A stretch of 64,000 nt of DNA from Candidatus Kirkpatrickella diaphorinae (GCF_025736875.1 NZ_CP107052.1:1538001-1602000); one strand, 5' to 3'. Positions 1 through 9,828 are shown, numbered from the stretch's first letter. The notes: generated from the letters alone by a model not told the origin. Numbers and translations: made by a program.

Positions 1-83
1 GCCGACATACGCCGGATATGAAAGGTTTTGCCGTAATCATCACCCGGTTCAGAGATGGTGATTTCAATCTCACGCCGCGCCAT
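1..83 (-). CDS. Phage tail protein, 5' part only
   Basis: The window cuts this gene after about 27 codons. It starts with ATG at 83, and its start overlaps the stop of the tail tube gene by one base (TAATG), so it continues the same operon. The visible residues are MARREIEITISEPGDDYG and a few more. By position after the tube gene it may be a tail assembly chaperone-type protein, but too little is visible to name a family. Confidence 0.6.
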   Translation of the reverse strand, partial: MARREIEITISEPGDDYGKTFHIRRMS

Positions 84-517
84 TAAAAGCCAACGGGGAA
101 GACCCGCTCCCACCGAAGTCTGAAGGCGCGATTTGCGAGGATGCGCGTCCCATCCGGCAGGGGCGCGCCGGACAGCAGAACGCCCTTGCTGAATGTGTAT
201 TTTCGACTGATGCCGGGCAGGGTCAGCTCCCCATCCAAGCGGTAAATCGTGCGGGAGGTGGTTTGCGCGGTCATGATGACTTCAAAATCCACAACGCTTG
301 AAGATGCCGCGCTGAGATATAATGTCATATCGACGGGGCGCGGAACAAACCCGGCATTGAGGTGCCCGTCAATGCTCATCTGCGTCTCGACCTGGTCCAG
401 CGCATCGGCCTCCCAGGCGCGATCTGTCCCCCAGTTCTCAAGCGTGATCGGGGCGTTGAACAGCGTTTCGACCGTAAGGGTGAAAACCCCGTCAGCTGAC
501 GTCAGATTGCGCGCCAT
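83..517 (-). CDS. Phage tail tube protein, DUF3277-like (144 aa)
   Basis: This is a small beta-rich protein without membrane segments, directly after a DUF3383-type sheath protein. That order (sheath, then a tube protein of about 145 residues) is the one usual for DUF3383/DUF3277 contractile-tail phages. Conserved-looking parts include the N-terminal NLTSADGVFTLTVET stretch and a C-terminal RLRWERVFP. The start ATG overlaps the TAA of the upstream gene (TAATG), as does its own stop with the next gene, indicating translational coupling. The family call rests on size, order and overall resemblance. Sequence databases sometimes label such proteins 'tail fiber'; the tube role is an inference. Confidence 0.7.
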   Translation of the reverse strand: MARNLTSADGVFTLTVETLFNAPITLENWGTDRAWEADALDQVETQMSIDGHLNAGFVPRPVDMTLYLSAASSSVVDFEVIMTAQTTSRTIYRLDGELTLPGISRKYTFSKGVLLSGAPLPDGTRILANRAFRLRWERVFPVGF

Positions 518-1680
518 TACACCACCTCCACAACGTTGAAATCGATGCTTTGCACGCTGCCGCCATCACTATACCAAATCATGGCTCCGGGGATCTTGCG
601 TGCAGCCCTTTGCTCCGGCGTGGCGGAGGACGCGCCGGGATGCAGATAATATCCCTGATTGAAAAGCTCATTGGAGATATCGCGCCCGGCAGCGCGGTTG
701 ACGGTATCTTTCTGATCTGGCGATAAGGTGACGCCTGTGCGGATGATCCCGAAATTTGCCGCTCTGCCTAACACATCACGGCAGGCGGCGGTGATCATCG
801 CATCACCTTCAGGGGTGAAAGGGATGGCGCGCTGCTGAATGAAAAGTGTGATCAGCGCATATTGGAGCTGATTGGCCAGCCATGTCTGGCAGATCAGGGC
901 ATCTGCCCATTGGCTCGGCCCCAGAACGCTACCATCATAGAAAAACGCGAAGCTGCCGGTCGCGGCGCCGTAATTGCCGTAGAAACTGTAATTCCCCTCC
1001 AGCAATGTCTGGGCGTCGGCGGCCTTGGAAACGCTTGGCGTCACGAAATCACTTCGCGTAAAGGCCAGAGCGCGCCGCCCGTCCGTTTGATCGAAATCGA
1101 GCGTGGCCATCCATGTCAGCGCCAGCGCGGCGGCTTTGGAATCTTTGTAGATAAGAGAAATATTCCGCGTATTCGCGAGCCCCTGGAAAAACCGCCCCAG
1201 AGACCATTTGGAAACATCTGACCCCTGATCCCTCGCAAGGGCATTGATGTTATCGTCCCAGATGACGGCCCAATAGCGCGTATTAAGCAACAGCCAGTAA
1301 GCGAGGCTGCGCGCAACATCCTGTGACGGGACGAAGGCCGGTGCAAAACCGACCCAACTGCTCCAACCCTGCGCGACCTTATCGAGATCGTCTGAAATCT
1401 TGCTGGCATCATCCGACACGCCCGCAAAGAGAATTTGCGTGGGCAGACGCGACACGTCTCTCAACCCGCCGAAAATCACCAATGCCATCTGATGCTCATT
1501 CGAGCCGGGACCGAACAAAGACGCAATTTCCGTCGGAGAGTCAGATGCGATGACGTCGCCCGGTCCGACAACGTCCATATTATGCGTCAGAATAAGAGGG
1601 TCGAGGAAATTGCTGGGGGTTTGCGGCGTGATGACACGCGGGACGACATTGACGATTTGTGAAAGGGGTATGCCAGACAA
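517..1680 (-). CDS. DUF3383 tail sheath-like protein (387 aa)
   Basis: The protein resembles the DUF3383 family, the sheath-like proteins of a group of myovirus-type phages. It opens with SGIPLSQIVNVVPRVITPQ and contains a long middle part rich in Asp/Thr/Ala (around residues 120-260) followed by a region ending in a short beta-rich C-terminus. I place the start at a TTG at 1680 because GGAG lies eight bases upstream. The longer frame to 1842 overlaps the upstream gene, and its N-terminus is Arg/Pro-rich nonsense. It sits 16 bases after the neck protein gene and overlaps the tube gene by one base. No truncation is apparent. Confidence 0.8.
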   Translation of the reverse strand: MSGIPLSQIVNVVPRVITPQTPSNFLDPLILTHNMDVVGPGDVIASDSPTEIASLFGPGSNEHQMALVIFGGLRDVSRLPTQILFAGVSDDASKISDDLDKVAQGWSSWVGFAPAFVPSQDVARSLAYWLLLNTRYWAVIWDDNINALARDQGSDVSKWSLGRFFQGLANTRNISLIYKDSKAAALALTWMATLDFDQTDGRRALAFTRSDFVTPSVSKAADAQTLLEGNYSFYGNYGAATGSFAFFYDGSVLGPSQWADALICQTWLANQLQYALITLFIQQRAIPFTPEGDAMITAACRDVLGRAANFGIIRTGVTLSPDQKDTVNRAAGRDISNELFNQGYYLHPGASSATPEQRAARKIPGAMIWYSDGGSVQSIDFNVVEVV

Positions 1681-1696
1681 AGCCGTTTCTCCTTTT

Positions 1697-2215
1697 TCAT
1701 TCGGCTCGGTGGGTCGGCGCGGCCTGGATCGCGGCGGACTCCGCCATTTCAATCCGGGCCGACATGGTCTGATTAAGCTGGAAGGCCAATTCCCACTTCC
1801 AGCCCAAAACGTAACCGCGCGCATCATCCCGTGCCACGTCACTGACGGGAGACGATGCTTCGAGCGGTGTCACCTGGTTATCCTGTGCGTGAAACCACGA
1901 GATGACTGAAGGATCATTGAAGTGCAGCGCGATCCAGTGACTGATCGCCTCCGCATCGTCTCCCGCGATCGTCAGCTCAACGTCGAGGCGCAATATCGTG
2001 TAGGTCGTGACCGCATTTTCCGAGAAACCCCGCCATGGCCTTGAAAGCCACGTCGTCAGGATGGGACGCATCAGGACGTAAAGCCGGGTCGGCACCGGAA
2101 CGTCATTTTGATGCGCCCTCATAATGACCGTCCCCTCGGGCAGGAGAGTCAGCAGCCAACGCCGCAACAATGTCAGCGCCGTCGACACGTCCGGTTTGGG
2201 AAGAGACTGTTCCAT
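1697..2215 (-). CDS. Phage neck terminator protein, LIC_12616-like (172 aa)
   Basis: This resembles the small phage proteins that close the neck between head and tail (LIC_12616 family). Features visible are an N-terminal helix (ALTLLRRWLLTLLPEG), a hydrophobic beta segment RLYVLMRPILTTWLSRPW, and the position directly before the sheath gene. The ATG at 2215 has AGGA eight bases upstream; a second ATG at 2221 is less well placed. Upstream is about 290 bases without a gene and then the GH30 gene. In related phages this gene normally follows the head-tail connector directly, so the GH30 gene appears inserted here. Confidence 0.7.
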   Translation of the reverse strand: MEQSLPKPDVSTALTLLRRWLLTLLPEGTVIMRAHQNDVPVPTRLYVLMRPILTTWLSRPWRGFSENAVTTYTILRLDVELTIAGDDAEAISHWIALHFNDPSVISWFHAQDNQVTPLEASSPVSDVARDDARGYVLGWKWELAFQLNQTMSARIEMAESAAIQAAPTHRAE

Positions 2216-2390
2216 GACCATTATCCTGATAAGTGACCCGGCCGGGGCATGACGCAATCAGGCGGCGACGCCCCGCTCGCGGGTGGCCCTGTGCGGTGCG
2301 GCGTTTCCTTTTGGCGTCCCGACACTCTCACTGCCAAAGCAGCGTTCCGCGCTCATGACCCGAGGGGAGGAGAAGAGATTGCCGGCATGG

Positions 2391-2432
2391 CATGTCACAG
2401 CGCCTGCATCATACGCGTGGCGCTGTGACATG
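2391..2432. repeat. Perfect 14-bp inverted repeat between GH30 and neck gene
   Basis: CATGTCACAGCGCC at 2391-2404 is exactly inverted at 2419-2432, with a 14-base loop. It lies in the gap 2216-2504 just after the stop of the GH30 gene. Neither strand shows a T-run behind the stem, so an intrinsic terminator is not clearly supported. It could be a processing hairpin, a terminator of another kind, or a protein-binding site for expression of the tail genes downstream. Confidence 0.65.
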
Positions 2433-2504
2433 GGCGTCAGACATCCGTGTCATCCATAGACAGAGCCTGATGGGATAAAGCGCGGCATGCCCGACACCGG
2501 TGCC

Positions 2505-4103
2505 TTAAGCCGCCACCTCTTTGAATGTCACGACGCTATTCGCCGGGATGGACGTTTTGAAGCTGTTTGACGATTTGTCCAGATGGATATCGTCCAGTTT
2601 TTTCCAGTTATTATCGTCGCCTTCTGCAGTCAGATAAGGCGTCAGCGCCTGAATGCCGGAATCGACCACCTCAAACTCGATATCGCTATCAAGGTCACTC
2701 TGGTTGATCATGACCATTGTCAGGGAGTTTGCGGCGTTCGGGTCCTTATAGGCTGAATAGAGGACGCCATTATAGGACGTGTTTCTCGACGTTTTGAGAC
2801 GCGTATGACCGGGGCTGATGAACTTCGTATAGTTGCCGTATACGGAATATACTTTCCCCTTAATGTAGGTCTCGCCATCCGTTTTGATCAGGCATTCATT
2901 ACTCGTCTTCTCAACGCCAAGCCAGAAAGTGAAGGCATTGACGTTTCCACGTGTGAGAAAACCATGAAGACTGGAGGCAAACTCCAGACCTTTCTTCATG
3001 CTCGGGTCGAACCCAGTGGTTTCCGAGATCTCAGTGATCCATCTCTGCTTGCTGAAGCGGTCGAAAACCCAGTTATAGGATTTCTGATTATAGGTCACAC
3101 TCTGGTCACCACCGAAAGGATTCGGGATGGTGTAACCATGACTGGCGCTGATCTCCACCTTATCGAGTGTGCCACTCAGCCACATGATGCAAAGACTGCA
3201 GAATGTGTAGATATCGGACACCGCCCAGTTGGCGCATTCACCGATAATCGTCTTGGTGTGGGAGCCGAAGCGATTAAGCGTCACGTGCAGCTTGGGCACA
3301 AATCGCGCGACATCTGTCGGCAGCCAGATCGTACCGGCCCAGCTTGGGGTCGGAAATTGCGGCTCATTCATGGGGGAAACAGCATAAAGCGGAATGCCTG
3401 CCGCTTCAAAATCCATGCTGATTTTCAGGATATAGCAGCAGAAAACATCATCATATTTTGAGTCGAGCCGGTTGAAGTTTTTTCCCTCAATCTGACCGGG
3501 AATGGTTTTCATCCAGGCAGGCGGTGACCAGGTGCTGGCAAAGATCTTGTCGATGTCATATTTCTGTTTGGCGTTTTTCAAGACCCAATATTGATTGATG
3601 GAATCATTCAGGTCCGAGCTTTTATAATCGTAATCAATTTCAGCCCGTAAAATGGACAGATGCAGACCCTCTTTTGAAAAAAGGTCACTCAACATGCTGT
3701 CCCGGTTTTTATCTTCGTAAAAAACCGTTCCGCGCCCCGCGAACACGCCGAAACCGTCAATCGCCTGGGCGGGCGAGCTGTAATAAATTTTCTCCTTCTT
3801 GTCCCAAAAGAAACTCAAAGGTTCGGACTTGCCGGATTGCTGCGCGTCCTCTTCCGCTGCGACGGCACGGTCAGGGCGTGCGCTGCGCAGCGACTGGATT
3901 TGCGAGAGTATATCTTCAATTTCCGATAAAACGCTCAGATCATAAATATCTCTTTGCGCGACGAGATCACTCACTGAAACGCCGTAAAAATAATCCGAAA
4001 ATTTAGAGTAATCGAGCGCCGACCCGTCGAAATCATCACGTTTCATGATTTCATTGATGGCGTCTTTTGTCTCCTGCAGCATTTGAAGTATGACATCTTT
4101 CAT
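2505..4103 (-). CDS. GH30-family glycoside hydrolase encoded within the prophage (532 aa)
   Basis: The central part matches retaining glycosidases of family 30 (clan A TIM barrel plus side beta domain). The substrate-cleft motif STWSPPAWMK is at about 191-199, the likely acid/base Glu in MNEPQF at about 247, and the nucleophile Glu in WITEIS at about 358. A C-terminal beta domain of about 110 residues ends in VVTF. Residues 1-95 are a helical, charged extension not typical of the family. No signal peptide or membrane segment is visible, so export, if any, would be by virion or lysis. Known GH30 activities include glucosylceramidase, xylanase and beta-1,6-glucanase; the substrate here is unknown. 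It interrupts the head-tail gene order and is more AT-rich than its neighbours, which suggests acquired cargo or a virion-associated depolymerase. Confidence 0.85.
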   Translation of the reverse strand: MKDVILQMLQETKDAINEIMKRDDFDGSALDYSKFSDYFYGVSVSDLVAQRDIYDLSVLSEIEDILSQIQSLRSARPDRAVAAEEDAQQSGKSEPLSFFWDKKEKIYYSSPAQAIDGFGVFAGRGTVFYEDKNRDSMLSDLFSKEGLHLSILRAEIDYDYKSSDLNDSINQYWVLKNAKQKYDIDKIFASTWSPPAWMKTIPGQIEGKNFNRLDSKYDDVFCCYILKISMDFEAAGIPLYAVSPMNEPQFPTPSWAGTIWLPTDVARFVPKLHVTLNRFGSHTKTIIGECANWAVSDIYTFCSLCIMWLSGTLDKVEISASHGYTIPNPFGGDQSVTYNQKSYNWVFDRFSKQRWITEISETTGFDPSMKKGLEFASSLHGFLTRGNVNAFTFWLGVEKTSNECLIKTDGETYIKGKVYSVYGNYTKFISPGHTRLKTSRNTSYNGVLYSAYKDPNAANSLTMVMINQSDLDSDIEFEVVDSGIQALTPYLTAEGDDNNWKKLDDIHLDKSSNSFKTSIPANSVVTFKEVAA

Positions 4104-4567
4104 TTTATTCGTTCCATTATTAATTTTATTTTTCGGATCTTATGCGTAAAATTTCATGATCAAATAATCGTCGAACCCCTTTAAAGGCTCGGAAACGCGG
4201 GTTTCCCCGTCTTTACGGGACCGGCCACGCGCATCTCATGAAGTGCGTCGCACCTGACGCAATCAGGAGGATGATCATCATGGTGAGGCAACTTCACGGC
4301 GTATTTTAAGGAAACGTGAAGTCCGTCATGCCGGGGAGATGGTCATGCGCGTCACGAAGTGGCGATCCCGTCTTCAGACACTGTGGAGACGTATGCTCAG
4401 ATTAATTCCTGTCCGTTCCTCAAGTGACATTAGCGCGGCGTCAAAATATGACGGCTTAATTCTTGTCCTTGAATTGCAGGGCTGATGCCCGTGAGATATT
4501 CCGCCTTCCTGAAAGTGAAGATCCGCAATGCAACGTGCCATCCCGCCCCCATCTTGAGGCGGTCATA
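4104..4567. other. Intergenic stretch upstream of the GH30 gene
   Basis: No convincing gene. The 90 bases next to the GH30 start are AT-rich. On the minus strand they contain TTGATC and, 15 bases on, TAAGAT, which could be a weak promoter for an independent GH30 transcript. The remainder is mixed sequence with no repeat or terminator that I can support. Confidence 0.4.
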
Positions 4568-5107
4568 TCAAGCCGTCCCTGAAGGCGGCGATGCAACGCC
4601 TTGACGGCCCACAGCGTGACGCCGCAGCGAGGCATAGGGCTCGGACCCTGTGCGGAAGCCTGATGTGAGGCCCTTCCCCGACTGGGAAACATGCGCAATA
4701 CTGGCCTTTGTCGTTTCCATGCGCATTGGCGCATCGATATCGCTCTGCCGCGTCACGATAAGTTTCGACCAGCCCTCCTGATCCCAGACCTCCAGCACCT
4801 GCGTGACCCGCCAATCCGCCCCGAAGAACCTGATCATGTCACCCCCGCGTTGACGGGACGCACTGAGAGGCTGGATCGGGTGCTGGATGTAGACAATGCG
4901 ATGCTCAGCCTGACGCGGGAGCTTGTCGAGCAGCGAAATTTCGGCGGAGGTTGCGGCCTGGACCTGCAACCGGACCGGAATATCATCATGTTCCACGCGC
5001 GCCGTTCCGTCATCGTCAATGACAGTGCGCGATGCACGACGCCATATCCCTCCGACACACACATGTACGCGCCGCAGCGCTGGCCCTGCAGCCTGAATGA
5101 TCGACAT
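4568..5107 (-). CDS. Putative phage head-tail connector protein (179 aa)
   Basis: Position after DUF4054 and before the neck gene, size, and a beta-rich middle (VYIQHPIQPLS, MIRFFGADWRVTQVLEVWD) suggest a head-closure or head-tail joining protein. The middle resembles the short barrels of that class (characteristic 'D..RV..V....G....L.V..'). Start is the ATG at 5107, which has GGAG eight bases upstream. The last 40 residues are low-complexity and may be disordered. The family cannot be named with certainty. Confidence 0.5.
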   Translation of the reverse strand: MSIIQAAGPALRRVHVCVGGIWRRASRTVIDDDGTARVEHDDIPVRLQVQAATSAEISLLDKLPRQAEHRIVYIQHPIQPLSASRQRGGDMIRFFGADWRVTQVLEVWDQEGWSKLIVTRQSDIDAPMRMETTKASIAHVSQSGKGLTSGFRTGSEPYASLRRHAVGRQGVASPPSGTA

Positions 5108-5257
5108 GGCTATCTCCATGTTTGGTTTGAAATTGGGAAATTGGGGATGTGCGCGGCGCCAGCCTGCAACCTCGCTGGAAAACCGCGCCCGCATCGGACG
5201 CATCCCGCCCGTCAGAGGCGCCCCGCCTTGAAACAGCTCAGAAAACGGGGCCAGTCA

Positions 5258-5917
<660 letters not shown>

Positions 5918-6448
5918 TCAGCCCCCTGTCATGGATGTGTCCGCACTGACGGATGAAAGCGGCAATTTGTCCGGGTCGAGACCCTCAAACCCCGTCGGTG
6001 ACTGCGCCCATTCACCGGCCTGATCCCGTGCGCGGCGTCGGGTCGTTTCCGCAAAGATCAAATTCTGACGCAGGAGGTCATTTTCCTTATTCTGCAGGAC
6101 CCAGGCCTCCCAAAAATCCTGGGGAACAAGGGTGACGCCGTGACAGCCCAATATCCGGTTATCCCGAATATCGAAACGCGCATCCTCCCGGGCACCTTTG
6201 AGACCCACCTCAGCGATCGGCCGCAGCAACGCCGTGACAGGCTGGCCCGATTGGTGCGCGTGGCGTCGGGCCAGAATATCCTCGGGGTCATAAAGTCGCA
6301 GGATGACGCCGGAGGGGACCCGGCAGATCACATGCACCATATCACCGGCTTCGGCCGCACGACCCTTGTCAGAGGGGGCTTGCGGCGTTTTCCGACGATT
6401 GCGCGGCGCTTCAGCGGGTTGAACGCGGGTTTTGAAACGTGTCAGCAC
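5918..6448 (-). CDS. Uncharacterised phage structural-region protein (176 aa)
   Basis: Small soluble protein between the capsid and DUF4054 genes, a position held by a similar protein in related phages. The recognisable core is VHVICRVPSGVILRLYD, then GVTLVPQDFWEAWVLQN and NLIFAETTRRRARDQAGEW. The 'CRVPSGVILRLY..' opening recalls small phage proteins with a beta sandwich, but I cannot assign a family. A GTG start at 6448 lies immediately after the capsid stop (TGAGCGGTG). Confidence 0.6.
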   Translation of the reverse strand: MLTRFKTRVQPAEAPRNRRKTPQAPSDKGRAAEAGDMVHVICRVPSGVILRLYDPEDILARRHAHQSGQPVTALLRPIAEVGLKGAREDARFDIRDNRILGCHGVTLVPQDFWEAWVLQNKENDLLRQNLIFAETTRRRARDQAGEWAQSPTGFEGLDPDKLPLSSVSADTSMTGG

Positions 6449-6451
6449 CGC

Positions 6452-7504
6452 TCAGATCCCCACCATCGTGGCGCAGGCCTGTGGACGCCGCCAGACCGTG
6501 CCCCAACCGCCCTGCGACATTTTCTGCTGCATATAACTTGAATATGTCTCAAGCCGGTGCATCAGCAATTTTTCAGTGAAGGCCGTTGTCACTGTATCAA
6601 CGCCATCGAGGCGCGGTACGAATAATTGCATCATGGCTGTGCTCTGCGCCCCGCCGGATAGTGACGGCCCCGCTTCCGGCAAGGTGCGGATCACCATGTT
6701 CGGGAAGCCTTTTTTAAGCATATCTTCCAGAGTCAGGCCGTAAGAGACGATATATTTCAGCACCGGGGCACGCTCGGACGGGATGACAGCGACAAGCTCC
6801 GTCTCCGTATCGATCTGGCCCGCCAATTGCTGTGTCAACTGCGTGAAAAGCGAGACAAAATCGCCATAGACGGCGATGGCGTCATTCGTGTCCGTCCAGC
6901 TCGTCACCGTGCCTTTGCCACCTGGCGAGGCTTTCGCGGTGGGCTGGATCGCTGCCGGAAGGCGCGGGTCATTCAGCGCGCCATAAAGTGCCCTTCCGTT
7001 GATGCCGAAGAGGTTCATTTTATTGGACGCCTTGTTGAGGACGGTCGCCCCGGCCAGGCGTTGTTCCGTCGCCAGCGCCACCCCAGCGAGCCCCAGCATC
7101 TGCACGTCCAGGTCTCCATAACGCGCCCAGGTCTGGAAATAAAAGGAATCGCGAGAGGCCCAGCTGATATGGGTATTCGCCACGCCGCTGGGCTCGTAAT
7201 CCCCATAAGGCGCCACGTAACCGGCGCTTTCCGCTACCGGGAACATCATGGTCCGACGTGTGCGGTCACCTTTTTTGCCACTGCCATATATTTGTTCCGA
7301 CCGGGTCGGCGTAACCAGCGCGCGGACGACCTGAGGGTCGATCGTAGTTGTCAGCACATCGGGAATGCCCGGCAGGGGCCTTGTGCCGGAAGCATCATCC
7401 ATCGCGCTGAGAGACTGGGGTTCCGTCGCGTAATGGGTGACACCGGGCAGGTGAATACCCCAATCCGCAGCGAGGCGTTGCGCTTCCTGTCGAAATGGCA
7501 CCAT
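6452..7504 (-). CDS. Major capsid protein, DUF2184 family (350 aa)
   Basis: This matches the DUF2184 family of phage capsid proteins with HK97-like fold. Visible features: TRRTMMFPVAESAGYVAPYGDYE (shown in part), SRDSFYFQTWARYGDLDVQM near residue 120, and GINGRALYGALNDPRLP, a typical loop of the family. It follows the cement gene with a one-base overlap (TGATG), which sets the ATG at 7504 as start. Length is normal and no scaffold domain is seen; a separate protease (DUF2213) lies upstream. Confidence 0.85.
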   Translation of the reverse strand: MVPFRQEAQRLAADWGIHLPGVTHYATEPQSLSAMDDASGTRPLPGIPDVLTTTIDPQVVRALVTPTRSEQIYGSGKKGDRTRRTMMFPVAESAGYVAPYGDYEPSGVANTHISWASRDSFYFQTWARYGDLDVQMLGLAGVALATEQRLAGATVLNKASNKMNLFGINGRALYGALNDPRLPAAIQPTAKASPGGKGTVTSWTDTNDAIAVYGDFVSLFTQLTQQLAGQIDTETELVAVIPSERAPVLKYIVSYGLTLEDMLKKGFPNMVIRTLPEAGPSLSGGAQSTAMMQLFVPRLDGVDTVTTAFTEKLLMHRLETYSSYMQQKMSQGGWGTVWRRPQACATMVGI

Positions 7505-8046
7505 CAATGCGTACTCCCCTCGCGTGAATGGCCGACGGCCGAAATAACGATGACCTCCCCCGCCTGCCCGCCCTGCGCGACGGTGAAACCCGTCGCGATG
7601 ACGTCGGCCGGCACCTGGTCCGGAGCGGATGTGATGATCGCACCCGTGCCGGGTTGCGCGAAGACGGACTGGCCAGCCGAGGCGATCGTATCCGTAATGA
7701 CAAAAATATCGCCGGCCCGCGCCACGGTCACCGCGTCGCCCGCAGGGATTGTCGGGAGTTGATCATCCGAAAGGGTGAGCATCGTGCTGTCCAGACGGCG
7801 CAGGACGATGCCAAGGGGGGCTTCCGTCGCTTTCGGCGTGTGGCTGACACTTTGCCCGGCCCAGCCCGAGGCAGACCCGACAAACGCATCATCCTTGAGC
7901 CAGACGAAGCGCCCGACCGTCAGTCCTTTTTCATCCGCTCTCATCCCGACACCGCGCGCGATGGCCGGGTAATAAGGATTGCAGGACGCGATATCGCCGG
8001 GAAAGCCAATTTTGAGGTCGAAACTCAGTATTTCTGGTGTATCCAT
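7504..8046 (-). CDS. Structural cement/decoration protein, gp24-like (180 aa)
   Basis: Small Gly/Ala/Val-rich beta protein encoded directly before the capsid gene, as capsid cement proteins commonly are. Typical are the N-terminal GFPGDIAS..NPYYP stretch, GRFVWLKDD and the repeated short beta strands such as DIFVITD. A strong AAGGAGGT lies just upstream of the ATG at 8046. It would bind the outside of the capsid shell and stabilise it. The assignment is by resemblance and position. Confidence 0.7.
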   Translation of the reverse strand: MDTPEILSFDLKIGFPGDIASCNPYYPAIARGVGMRADEKGLTVGRFVWLKDDAFVGSASGWAGQSVSHTPKATEAPLGIVLRRLDSTMLTLSDDQLPTIPAGDAVTVARAGDIFVITDTIASAGQSVFAQPGTGAIITSAPDQVPADVIATGFTVAQGGQAGEVIVISAVGHSREGSTH

Positions 8047-8057
8047 CTCATACCTCC

Positions 8058-9545
8058 TTACAGTTTTTTGGGCACCGCAATGCCGCTGAGTATGGAGTGT
8101 GCTGCGCGATTTGGGGGGGGCACGCTGGCAGCCTTAGGATCACAATTGCTGAAAACGGAGTGGGCAGATGCCTGCATCATGGCGCTGCCATGCATGCCTG
8201 CCGCCCCGCGTGGCGATGGCATATCTACAAGCTCGGAAGGCGAGGAAGCCGCCCAGATCGGACCGTCATCCGCCCGCCCCCCGATCAGGGACGGGTGGGG
8301 CATGAGCCCGATACGGCTTGAAAATCGATTGACCAGAGCGACGACCGCCGGAAGCGCCGATGGATGGATGGAGGCGGCGGGCAGGTCGATCTGCTCCAGC
8401 GCGTAACGGTAGATATCCTCCGCATCGTCCAGCCCCATCACCTCACCAACGAGGGGCCGAACGGCCTGCCGCGCCGCTTCAGCACGCTGATTGCGCAGAC
8501 GCTCCTGCCGGATGGCTTCATCGAGGGCCGCTATCGCCGTCTCGTGAGGGGTCAAAGCCGCCTGCGCCGCGTCCTCCTTCACCCCGGCATCGCCGGATGC
8601 AGATGGTTCCGGTGCCGCGCCTTCCTCCACATCTGACACGTCCACTGTCGGTTTTTCATGTCGCTGCGCTGGAATGACCGACTGAATCTCATCTGAGACA
8701 ATGCGTCGCAGCCAGGCTTCAATGGCGTCGAATGGCGTTTCATCAGATAATGTGCCGTGGCGCAACGCGTCTGAAAGCGTCTGCGCGAATGATTGGAGGG
8801 CCGCGCCTTCCTGCGCTGGTTCGGGATCATCCTCCCGATCGGGCGACGCCTCCGGTTTTCGGCCCGCATCCTGCTTGCCCGCAGATGGCGCGGCATCCTG
8901 CGAGCGGGCGTCACGTTCCGGCGATTCAAGCAACGGGGCCTGATCACCGATGACGGCGCGGGGGACGCGGGGCGTCTCGACCAGCGCGAGATGATTGAAA
9001 CGAATATCGTCCATTTTCAGGCCATATTCCTGGCCTTCACACGTGCCCGCCTCTGCCACCACACGGTAACTGTAACCCGCTGAGACGCCGCGTCTGACGC
9101 CTGCGGCGATGCTGTCAATGGCCGCATTATCCCAGAATGTCAGGTCCGCCGACACGGCCTCGCCATCAAAGACGGCCTTCCCGACCGCGCCGACTGTGAT
9201 GCCGCGCGGATGTTGGGAGGCCGTAACGGGCAGATGGGACAGCAAAATCGGTTTGCCATTGAAGCTCGATGCCGCCCGCTCAAGGACGTCAGCCGGACGA
9301 TAGACCGGGTAAATCCGGTCCGGCTTCAGGCCAAGACGCGCATGGTCCGGGATTTCCCGCCCCCAATAGGGCGAGATGCCCGCCGCACTGAGGACGCATG
9401 TCGTGATATGAAGATGACCATCAGCATCGATATGTCGGACCGTCTCATCCAGCGCCATCACGGTTTGGAATGGCGCTGGCGGGGACGACGGTGGATCATC
9501 CAGCCATTGGGGGTCCTTGCAGGGACCGGGGTGGGTCAATTCCAT
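8058..9545 (-). CDS. DUF2213 prohead protease (495 aa)
   Basis: The N-terminal 190 residues match DUF2213, the prohead maturation protease family paired with DUF2184 capsids. Motifs: GISPYWGREIPDH, RPADVLERAASSFNGKPI, LLSHLPVTAS, then GVRRGVSAGYSYRV and HLALVETPRVPRAVIG, where the H and S are candidate active-site residues. The remaining 300 residues are acidic, Ala/Glu-rich and coiled, resembling a fused scaffold that would fill the prohead. Start ATG at 9545 has AGGGTGA upstream. A bidirectional hairpin separates it from the MAPEG genes. Confidence 0.8.
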   Translation of the reverse strand: MELTHPGPCKDPQWLDDPPSSPPAPFQTVMALDETVRHIDADGHLHITTCVLSAAGISPYWGREIPDHARLGLKPDRIYPVYRPADVLERAASSFNGKPILLSHLPVTASQHPRGITVGAVGKAVFDGEAVSADLTFWDNAAIDSIAAGVRRGVSAGYSYRVVAEAGTCEGQEYGLKMDDIRFNHLALVETPRVPRAVIGDQAPLLESPERDARSQDAAPSAGKQDAGRKPEASPDREDDPEPAQEGAALQSFAQTLSDALRHGTLSDETPFDAIEAWLRRIVSDEIQSVIPAQRHEKPTVDVSDVEEGAAPEPSASGDAGVKEDAAQAALTPHETAIAALDEAIRQERLRNQRAEAARQAVRPLVGEVMGLDDAEDIYRYALEQIDLPAASIHPSALPAVVALVNRFSSRIGLMPHPSLIGGRADDGPIWAASSPSELVDMPSPRGAAGMHGSAMMQASAHSVFSNCDPKAASVPPPNRAAHSILSGIAVPKKL

Positions 9546-9754
9546 TTCAGTCACCCTGTCTGTGGCCCTGATCTTTGGCGCGATCGGGCGTTTATTGTTA
9601 TTTTTCAGCTTCGAAGATGGAACATGCAGACCGGGGCGACGCGGCATCGTGAGGCGCGGCCTGTCATGTCAAACGAAGCATCAGGGGCGACGCGTTTGTA
9701 TGACAGACCATCCTTGATGGTCGAGGCCATGCGACGCGTCAGCGCATGCCACAT

Positions 9755-9793
9755 AAAAAGGGCGCAGACTTTCCCGTCCGCGCCCTTTTTTTT
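9755..9793 (-). terminator. Rho-independent terminator downstream of the MAPEG genes
   Basis: AAAAAGGGCGC (9755-9765) pairs with GCGCCCTTTTT (9780-9790). T8 follows on the plus strand and T5 on the minus strand, so it can work both ways. In the operon direction it would end the MAPEG transcript, isolating the two cargo genes from the protease gene 210 bases further on. Confidence 0.85.
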
Positions 9794-9828
9794 ACTTCAT
9801 CGCGTCAAAGAGGCGCGATGTGGATCAC

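Noticed and set aside
2805-3461. Long plus-strand frame inside the GH30 gene
   Set aside because: Antisense shadow of a gene with clear family motifs; no ribosome binding site.
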